Part shown: positions 15,056 to 20,215 of the stretch, piece by piece
How the letters are laid out: each line of letters begins with the position of its first letter
How positions within the stretch are numbered: the first letter of the stretch is position 1
Assembly: GCA_026224775.1 (NCBI GenBank)
Contig: JAMFRP010000061.1
Span: 1 to 32,809, forward strand
DNA: 32,809 nt
Reading direction: 5' to 3'
From: Bacteroidota bacterium
GTDB lineage: Bacteria > Bacteroidota > Bacteroidia > Sphingobacteriales > Sphingobacteriaceae
Position numbers and translations under genes: made by a program
The notes under the pieces: generated by a model
What the model was told of the DNA's origin: nothing
Seen by the model: the letters and a program-made list of their open reading frames with translations, nothing else
The model's database searches: none

Positions 15056-15595
15056 ATGACAAAGATTGAGTTTAACACCCTAGTATTACGTCAGGCAAGT
15101 TCATTAAGGTCTTATGCCTTACACTTCACTCACGACGCAGACGATGCAAACGACCTTGTTCAGGATACAATGTTGAAAGCTATAACTTATTATAATAAGT
15201 TTAAAGAAGGAACAAATTTAAAAGGTTGGTTATATACCATCATGAAAAATACCTTCATTAATAATTATCGCCGTTTTGTTAAAATGAGCACTTTTGTTAC
15301 CAAGTCTGACGAGATTTCATCTCCAAACTTAGTATTCAGCTCAACAAAAAACCAAGGTGAATCAAAATTCATTATGGACGATATTAAAAGAGCAATGGAT
15401 CGCTTACCAAGCGACTATTATGTGCCATTCACTATGTACTTTGAAGGCCATAAATATCATGAAATAGCGGATCATTTAACTATCCCTATTGGAACCGTTA
15501 AAACCCGTATTCACGTAGCACGTAAATTATTGAAAAAAGGCTTAAAAGCTTATGATAATGGTGTTAAAAAACCGGTGTACGCCGAGGAATATTAA
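15056..15595 (+). CDS. RNA polymerase sigma factor, ECF family
   Basis: This 179-aa sigma-70-family protein has only regions 2 and 4. Region 2 spans about residues 12-75 with HDADDANDLVQDTMLKAITY (the -10 contact helix) and GWLYTIMKNTFINNYRR. Region 4 spans about residues 108-165 with LPSDYYVPFTMYFEGHKYHE, IADHLTIPIGTVKTRIHVAR as the helix-turn-helix, and a basic tail. It should direct RNA polymerase to a specific regulon. No anti-sigma factor or FecR-like gene lies beside it, so it is a stand-alone ECF, and the start at 15056 gives the full region 2. A terminator follows 26 nt after the stop. Confidence 0.93.
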   Translation: MTKIEFNTLVLRQASSLRSYALHFTHDADDANDLVQDTMLKAITYYNKFKEGTNLKGWLYTIMKNTFINNYRRFVKMSTFVTKSDEISSPNLVFSSTKNQGESKFIMDDIKRAMDRLPSDYYVPFTMYFEGHKYHEIADHLTIPIGTVKTRIHVARKLLKKGLKAYDNGVKKPVYAEEY

Positions 15596-15620
15596 TATTA
15601 AAACTCAACATACATATAAG

Positions 15621-15650
15621 AAAGACCTGTTTTACAAAAAGCAGGTTTTT
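15621..15650 (+). terminator. Terminator after the ECF sigma gene
   Basis: AAAGACCTG (15621-15629) pairs with CAGGTTTTT (15642-15650) and the inner TTT/AAA pairs continue the stem. A CTGTTTATAA follows. The T-run is partly in the stem. It lies 26 nt past the stop and just before the MITE-like element at 15661. Confidence 0.75.
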
Positions 15651-15660
15651 CTGTTTATAA

Positions 15661-15818
15661 GAAGCTGTCTAAAAACGATTGAACATTATTTTATATAAAA
15701 CAAAGCGTCATTGCGAGCGAAGCGTGGCAATCCCCTACTTACAGAGCGGCTCTGCATAGCTTGGGATTGCCACGCTTCGCTCGCAATGATGATAGTTTTA
15801 TAGTTTTTAGACAGCCTC
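15661..15818. mobile_element. MITE-like element, copy 1 (158 bp)
   Basis: Terminal inverted repeats of 16 bp differ at one base: GAAGCTGTCTAAAAAC at the left (15661-15676) and the reverse complement of GAGGCTGTCTAAAAAC at the right (15803-15818). The element is flanked by TAA on both sides (15658-15660 and 15819-15821), which looks like a 3-bp target duplication. Inside lies a 27-bp perfect inverted repeat (15708-15734 with 15763-15789; core GCGAGCGAAGCGTGGC). No open reading frame is present, so it would need a transposase in trans. A diverged second copy lies in the opposite orientation at 31575-31737. Confidence 0.75.
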
Positions 15819-15877
15819 TAAGTATTTTATGAGCGATAAACACTAAAATTTATACCTTAGTTTATTAATTGTACAGT

Positions 15878-16375
15878 ATGATTAAAAAAATAACCACGTT
15901 ATTATTGGTTTTTGTGTGCGGTTATGCACATGCACAAACGGATAGTACTATTAATCATTCATCAGTTAAAAGCATTACCGATGAGCGTTATGATGCCTTG
16001 ATAAAAGGTGTCGATTTGGATAATATGGCTGCCGTGGCAGAACTAAACCATTACCCCATGCCAGATAAAGTGCTTAAGCACAAAAAGCAACTTGATTTAA
16101 GCCCCACGCAATTAAGTAAAATAACCGCTATTAATACCGAGCTGCATCGTAAGCGGGTAGAGATGGGCGGTAACATCATCACCAATGAAAAAAAGCTGGA
16201 TGACCTGTTCAAAGCCCGGCAAGTAGATGACGGCATAATTATTTTTTATACCAATCGCTATGGTTTGTACCAGGGAGAGATAAGGAATGCCATATTACAG
16301 GCTTGCTATAAAACAGAGGAATTATTGAGCGAAGGCCAGCTTAAACAATTAGAAATACTGGAAAATCATAAATAA
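15878..16375 (+). CDS. Small exported Spy/CpxP-like protein
   Basis: The 165-aa protein begins at the ATG at 15878 (MIKKITTLLLVFVCGYAHAQ), a signal peptide. An upstream in-frame TTG at 15869 would only add three residues. The mature part is helical and charged, with LSPTQ (74-78) and LSEGQ (150-154) in the style of the LTxxQ motifs of the periplasmic Spy/CpxP fold. NTELHRKRVEMGG and EGQLKQLEILE flank them. Relatives act as chaperones or metal/envelope stress sensors, and the role of this protein is unknown. It lies downstream of the ECF sigma gene but is separated by a terminator and a MITE-like element, so a link is only speculative. Confidence 0.6.
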   Translation: MIKKITTLLLVFVCGYAHAQTDSTINHSSVKSITDERYDALIKGVDLDNMAAVAELNHYPMPDKVLKHKKQLDLSPTQLSKITAINTELHRKRVEMGGNIITNEKKLDDLFKARQVDDGIIIFYTNRYGLYQGEIRNAILQACYKTEELLSEGQLKQLEILENHK

Positions 16376-16398
16376 ACTACATCACGTTTAATTTTGTG

Positions 16399-16406
16399 TA
16401 AATTTG
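16399..16406 (+). promoter_or_regulatory. Candidate -7 box of accA
   Basis: TAAATTTG followed by CATCCC fits TAnnTTTG. It ends 18 nt before the accA ATG at 16425. No TTG at the usual 17-23 nt spacing is seen upstream. It rules out the in-frame TTG at 16404 as a start, since that codon lies inside the box. Confidence 0.5.
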
Positions 16407-16424
16407 CATCCCTATTTTAACTGT

Positions 16425-17381
16425 ATGAAGATTACATTTGATTTTGAAAAACCGCTTGCCGAACTGCAACAGCAGATAGAAAAAGTTAAGCAGGTTGAAG
16501 AAAAAAATAACCTTGACATGTCTGCAACGATTGCAGAATTGCAGGAAAAATTCGATACTACACAAAAAGAAATATATGCTAACCTAACCGGTTGGCAAAA
16601 AGTTCAAATATCCCGCCACCCCGAAAGGCCTTATACTTTACAGTATATTGAGCTAATGTGCGATGATTTTATTGAACTGCATGGCGATCGTACCGTTGGT
16701 GATGATAAAGCAATTGTTGGTGGTTTTGGTTCCATAAATGGCCAAACGGTGATGATGATCGGTCACCAAAAAGGAAAAAATACAAAAGAGCGCCAATATC
16801 GCAACTTTGGTATGCCAAACCCCGAGGGTTACCGCAAAGCACTAAGGCTGATGAAAATGGCCGAAAAATTTAACAAACCGGTTATTACTTTGATCGATAC
16901 TCCCGGAGCATTCCCTGGTTTAGAGGCAGAGGAGCGCGGACAAGGTGAAGCGATTGCCCGTAACTTATTAGAAATGTCGGTGCTTAAAGTGCCTATCATC
17001 TGCGTAATTATTGGTGAGGGTGCATCAGGCGGCGCATTGGGTATAGGCATAGGCGATAAGGTAATGATGCTGGAGAATTCATGGTATTCAGTGATCTCGC
17101 CAGAAAATTGTTCAACTATTTTGTGGAAGACCTGGGAAAATAAAGAGCGCGCGGCAGAGGTGCTAAAATTGACTTCGACCGAGATGCTCAAGAATAAATT
17201 GATAGATGGTATCATCAAAGAACCACTTGGCGGTGCGCATCAGGACCCGGTTGCTATGGCATCAACGCTAAAAAAACAATTGTTAAAAGACCTAAAAACG
17301 CTGAAAGAAAAAAATATTGATGAAGTTGTGAATGAGCGTATTGAGAAATTCTGCTCAATGGGGGTTGTAGTAGAGGATTAA
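16425..17381 (+). CDS. accA: Acetyl-CoA carboxylase carboxyltransferase subunit alpha
   Basis: AccA with AccD transfers carboxyl from biotin to acetyl-CoA, making malonyl-CoA for fatty-acid synthesis. The 318-aa protein starts at the ATG at 16425 (MKITFDFEKPLAELQQQIEK) with the family's N-terminal coiled coil. GWQKVQISRHPERPYTLQYI follows, then the crotonase-type carboxyltransferase core: LIDTPGAFPGLEAEERGQGE, and GEGASGGALGIGIGD forming an oxyanion hole. Length matches E. coli AccA (319 aa). It is a single gene here, with accD and accBC elsewhere. An AT-rich palindrome and then tRNA-Gln follow. Confidence 0.97.
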   Translation: MKITFDFEKPLAELQQQIEKVKQVEEKNNLDMSATIAELQEKFDTTQKEIYANLTGWQKVQISRHPERPYTLQYIELMCDDFIELHGDRTVGDDKAIVGGFGSINGQTVMMIGHQKGKNTKERQYRNFGMPNPEGYRKALRLMKMAEKFNKPVITLIDTPGAFPGLEAEERGQGEAIARNLLEMSVLKVPIICVIIGEGASGGALGIGIGDKVMMLENSWYSVISPENCSTILWKTWENKERAAEVLKLTSTEMLKNKLIDGIIKEPLGGAHQDPVAMASTLKKQLLKDLKTLKEKNIDEVVNERIEKFCSMGVVVED

Positions 17382-17394
17382 GGCTTGAAAATAC

Positions 17395-17426
17395 TTTTTT
17401 CAAATTGTTTTTAAAATTTGAAAAAA
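17395..17426 (+). terminator. AT-rich palindrome after accA
   Basis: TTTTTTCAAATT (17395-17406) pairs perfectly with AATTTGAAAAAA (17415-17426) around an 8-nt loop. It starts 13 nt after the accA stop. There is no T-run after the stem on the plus strand, so termination would be weak. It abuts the tRNA promoter -7 box at 17432 and may overlap its upstream element. Confidence 0.45.
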
Positions 17427-17431
17427 CGCCT

Positions 17432-17439
17432 TATATTTG
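17432..17439 (+). promoter_or_regulatory. -7 box of the tRNA-Gln promoter
   Basis: TATATTTG followed by CATTCC matches TAnnTTTG exactly. It ends 37 nt before the tRNA. A TTG (17405-17407) lies 24 nt upstream, slightly wider than usual, inside the AT-rich palindrome. Confidence 0.6.
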
Positions 17440-17476
17440 CATTCCTTTTCGGGATGGATAACAAACCAAAGGAGAT

Positions 17477-17547
17477 TGCCTGATAGTATAATGGTAGTAC
17501 AACGGTTTTTGGTACCGTTTGTCTAGGTTCGAATCCTGGTCGGGCAA
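17477..17547 (+). tRNA. tRNA-Gln (anticodon TTG)
   Basis: A 71-nt cloverleaf can be folded by eye. The acceptor TGCCTGA pairs with TCGGGCA (one T-G). The D arm lies around ATGGTAG. The anticodon stem is ACGGT/ACCGT with loop TTTTGGT, giving TTG for glutamine (CAA). A 4-nt variable region and the T arm CTAGG-TTCGAAT-CCTGG follow. The 3' CCA is not fully encoded; the sequence continues CAG after the discriminator A. It probably starts a transcript ahead of prs, but a repeat element lies between. Confidence 0.95.
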
Positions 17548-17554
17548 CAGTTTA

Positions 17555-17690
17555 ATTTCGGATTTTAGATTTACGATTTTAGATTTTATCTAATACGTCG
17601 ATCGGGATCCGAAATTGTTTTTATATAGCATTTGTAATAAGATGTGAGACGAGGTGTCAAATCCGAAATCGTAAATCTAAAATCCGAAAT
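17555..17690. repeat. 25-bp inverted repeat flanking the tRNA-prs gap
   Basis: Arms 17555-17579 and 17666-17690 are exact reverse complements (core CGGATTTTAGATTTACG), 86 nt apart. Shorter related words (GATCCGAAAT, AAATCCGAAATC) lie inside, suggesting a composite or partly duplicated repeat. The right arm stops 5 nt before the prs ATG at 17696, so it occupies the ribosome-binding region. Confidence 0.8.
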
Positions 17691-17695
17691 AAAAA

Positions 17696-18640
17696 ATGCC
17701 TTTACAATTTAACCCCATTAAGTTATTTGCAGGTTCCGGTACAACAGTATTGGCGCAAAACATTGCTGATGCTTATGGAAAGGAGTTAGGCGAAGTTGTT
17801 CTTTCAAAGTTTAGCGATGGCGAATTCCAGCCACATTTTAATGAGTCGGTACGTGGATGTGATGTGTTTTTAATACAATCAACCAACCCACCAACTGATA
17901 ATTTAATTGAGTTGCTGATGATGATTGACGCGGCACGCAGAGCATCGGCACATTATGTAACTGCAGTTATCCCATATTTTGGGTTAGCAAGACAGGACAG
18001 GAAAGATAAGCCACGTGTTGCCATTGGTTCAAAACTGGTAGCCAATTTATTGGTTGCTGCGGGCATTAACCGTATTATGACCATGGATTTGCACGCTGCG
18101 CAGATACAAGGATTTTTTGATATCCCGGTTGATCACCTGGATGCATCTATCATATTTGTGCCTTATATCAAAAGCCTGGGTTTAGGTAATTTAACCATTG
18201 CCTCGCCGGATATGGGCGGATCATACAGGGCACGTAGCTTCGCCAAGTTTTTTAATGCCGAGGTTGTTATCTGCGATAAACGCCGTAAACGTGCCAACGA
18301 AATTGAATCAATGACACTGATAGGTGATGTAACCGACCAGGATATTGTATTGATAGATGATATTTGCGATACTGCAGGTACCTTAGCTAAAGCAGCAGGG
18401 TTAATTATGGAGCGTGGCGCACGTAGTGTAAGAGCAGTTTGTACGCACCCGGTATTATCAGGTAAAGCATACGAAACAATTGAAAACTCTGTATTAGCAG
18501 AACTTATTGTTACCGACACGATTCCACTAAAACACCAAAGCGAAAAGATAAGAGTATTATCAACTGCTAAATTGTTTGCAAGCGCTATTGAGAATGTAAA
18601 TGAGCACGGCTCAATAAGCCAGCTTTTTAAAGTAGACTAA
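17696..18640 (+). CDS. prs: Ribose-phosphate pyrophosphokinase (PRPP synthase)
   Basis: It makes PRPP from ribose-5-phosphate and ATP, for nucleotide, His, Trp and NAD synthesis. The 314-aa protein has the ATP/flexible loop FGLARQDRK (95-103), and H133 in TMDLHAAQIQ for divalent metal and catalysis. The PRPP-binding loop is VLIDDICDTAGT (D221, D222). SPDMGG and KRRKRANE are also present. Length is typical (E. coli 315 aa). It is the first of three translation/nucleotide genes (prs-rplY-pth), each preceded by a different inverted repeat. Confidence 0.98.
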   Translation: MPLQFNPIKLFAGSGTTVLAQNIADAYGKELGEVVLSKFSDGEFQPHFNESVRGCDVFLIQSTNPPTDNLIELLMMIDAARRASAHYVTAVIPYFGLARQDRKDKPRVAIGSKLVANLLVAAGINRIMTMDLHAAQIQGFFDIPVDHLDASIIFVPYIKSLGLGNLTIASPDMGGSYRARSFAKFFNAEVVICDKRRKRANEIESMTLIGDVTDQDIVLIDDICDTAGTLAKAAGLIMERGARSVRAVCTHPVLSGKAYETIENSVLAELIVTDTIPLKHQSEKIRVLSTAKLFASAIENVNEHGSISQLFKVD

Positions 18641-18642
18641 TT

Positions 18643-18782
18643 GGCCCCACCTAAATCCTCCCCGGTAGGGAGGACTTTGTAAGGCGAACGATATCTTTCC
18701 CGGTAGGAAAGGAATATATATAAGAATAGATAAACAGCTTTCATTAAAGCCCCTCTCTACCGGAGCGGGGTTGGGGTGAGGC
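18643..18782. repeat. Triple-hairpin repeat region between prs and rplY
   Basis: Three hairpins share a five-base loop but not their stems. CCTCCC-CGGTA-GGGAGG spans 18657-18673 and CTTTCC-CGGTA-GGAAAG spans 18695-18711. The third, 18750-18770, has CCCC/GGGG and CTC/GAG around TACCG, the complement of that loop. The outer words GCCCCACC (left) and GGGGTGAGGC (right) are near-inverted, so the block is a diverged inverted pair around a middle unit. It fills the prs-rplY gap and has no reading frame. Confidence 0.7.
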
Positions 18783-18795
18783 TTAAAACAAACAA

Positions 18796-19377
18796 ATGAA
18801 ATCAATTGCTATTAGCGGTTCTCTAAGAGAGAACGTAGGGAAACGAGACGCTAAAGAACTACGTTACCAAGCTTTGGTACCGGCAGTACTTTACGGTGGG
18901 CCAACCCAAACCCACTTTGCAGTGTCCGCAGCTGATTTGAGAGCCGTAGTTTATACACCGGTTGTTCATTTCATCGATTTACAAATTGCTGGTGTAACGT
19001 CACAGGCTATCATTAAAGATCTTCAGTTTCATCCATTAACAGAGCAAATTATCCACGTGGATTTTCTGTTATTAGATGCGAAAAAACCTGTAACTATCGA
19101 AATTCCGATCAAATTAACCGGAAGCTCTTCAGGTGTTAAAGCGGGTGGTAAATTAGTTCAAAAACTAAGAAAACTACGTATTAATGCTTTACCTAAAGAT
19201 CACTTAGATGCTATTGAAGTAAGCATTGAAGGTTTAGAAGTTGGTAAATCAGTAAAAGTATCTGAAATCAACCTTCCTAACTTAACAATTACTAATGCTA
19301 AAGAAGATACTATCGTTTCGGTAACTACTTCACGTGCATTACGTCAGGCTGAACAAGAAGCAGCAGGTAAAAAATAA
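18796..19377 (+). CDS. rplY: 50S ribosomal protein L25 / general stress protein Ctc
   Basis: This 193-aa protein joins the L25 5S-rRNA-binding domain (about residues 1-93, with LRENVGKRDAKELRYQALVP and AVLYGG) to the TL5/Ctc C-terminal beta domain (about 98-180, with PVTIEIPIKLTGSSSGVKAG). It binds 5S rRNA in the 50S subunit. Its long form, unlike the 94-aa E. coli L25, is the common bacterial type. It is placed between prs and pth, a classical prs-ctc-pth arrangement. A terminator follows 42 nt after the stop, so pth needs read-through or its own promoter. Confidence 0.96.
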   Translation: MKSIAISGSLRENVGKRDAKELRYQALVPAVLYGGPTQTHFAVSAADLRAVVYTPVVHFIDLQIAGVTSQAIIKDLQFHPLTEQIIHVDFLLLDAKKPVTIEIPIKLTGSSSGVKAGGKLVQKLRKLRINALPKDHLDAIEVSIEGLEVGKSVKVSEINLPNLTITNAKEDTIVSVTTSRALRQAEQEAAGKK

Positions 19378-19378
19378 T

Positions 19379-19516
19379 CCCCCTAACCCCCTGAAGGGGG
19401 AACAAGGAGAAAAATTGGAACAGCGATAAGTTTATACTTATCGCTGTTTTTGTTTAAATGTAATATCTTCGCGAATAATTAAAAATAAAAAGTTCCCCCT
19501 TTAGGGGGTTAGGGGG
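19379..19516. repeat. 24-bp inverted repeat bracketing the rplY-pth gap
   Basis: Arms 19379-19402 and 19493-19516 are reverse complements with one mismatch (left core CCCCCTAACCCCC, then GGGGGAA). Each arm can also fold on itself (CCCCCT with AGGGGG or AAGGGGG). The left arm begins 1 nt after the rplY stop and the right arm ends 1 nt before the pth ATG. The arms enclose the rplY terminator. Confidence 0.85.
19419..19455 (+). terminator. Terminator after rplY
   Basis: AACAGCGATAAGT (19419-19431) pairs perfectly with ACTTATCGCTGTT (19436-19448) around TTAT, followed by TTTGTTT. It is a strong intrinsic terminator for the prs/rplY transcript, placed inside the inverted repeat that brackets this gap. 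Confidence 0.88.
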
Positions 19517-19517
19517 T

Positions 19518-20078
19518 ATGAAATATCTGATAGTTGGTTTAGGAAATATAGGGCCCGAATATGCTGATACCCGGCATAACATTGGCTTTATGATATTGGA
19601 TGAGTTGGTAAAGCAGGAAAACAATAAGTTTTACAATATGCGCCTTGCCTATTACGCCGAAGTGCCATATAAAAGCCGTACACTTTGCCTGATAAAACCC
19701 ACCACTTACATGAACCTAAGCGGAAAAGCGCTAAACTATTGGATGAAGGAATTAAAGATCCCTATTGAAAATGTGCTGGTACTTGTTGATGATATCGCCT
19801 TGCCTTTAGGCACCCTGCGCTTAAAACCTAAAGGGAGCGCTGCGGGTCACAACGGATTGAAACATATTGAAACAACCCTTGGCAATAATGAATATGCGCG
19901 CTTGCGTTTTGGTGTGGGCGATAACTATCCCAAAGGTCATCAGGTTGATTATGTTTTAAGCGGATTTGATAAGGATGAGCAACCTGAGCTCCCTGCATTA
20001 ATTGATCGTTCTATCGAAATGATCAAAAGTTTTGCCACCGCAGGTACCGAGCTTACCATGACGCGCTACAATAAGTAG
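19518..20078 (+). CDS. pth: Peptidyl-tRNA hydrolase
   Basis: Pth releases peptides from peptidyl-tRNA that has dropped off ribosomes. The 186-aa protein has the signature KYLIVGLGNIGPEYADTRHN with N10 and H20. N66 lies in TYMNLSG, VDDIALPLG follows with the catalytic Asp (about D91), and GSAAGHNGLKHI contains N112. Length is normal. The ATG follows the right arm of an inverted repeat by one base, so no Shine-Dalgarno site is available. The nearest promoter-like word is TATCTTCG at 19464-19471, one mismatch from TAnnTTTG. Confidence 0.97.
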   Translation: MKYLIVGLGNIGPEYADTRHNIGFMILDELVKQENNKFYNMRLAYYAEVPYKSRTLCLIKPTTYMNLSGKALNYWMKELKIPIENVLVLVDDIALPLGTLRLKPKGSAAGHNGLKHIETTLGNNEYARLRFGVGDNYPKGHQVDYVLSGFDKDEQPELPALIDRSIEMIKSFATAGTELTMTRYNK

Positions 20079-20215
20079 CAAGTGTTAAGAATATTTAACC
20101 GCCTGGTTAAAGTTTGTTAAATCGTTTTTCTTCCAGGAAAAAAGTAGAATTCTTTGCTGTTTTTTGTAACGGACACGAAATTTATGTGTCTACCTAAATA
20201 ACTTTAATATCACTA

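Noticed and set aside
15869..15877. TTG start three codons before the Spy/CpxP-like gene
   Set aside because: The ATG at 15878 gives a clean basic-hydrophobic signal peptide, and the extra residues add nothing.
16404..16424. Upstream TTG start for accA adding seven residues
   Set aside because: The codon lies inside the TAAATTTG promoter box, and the ATG at 16425 gives the usual AccA N-terminus.
18643..19516. CRISPR array from the closely spaced repeats
   Set aside because: The repeats are inverted and of different sequences, not direct repeats with unique spacers. No cas gene is present.
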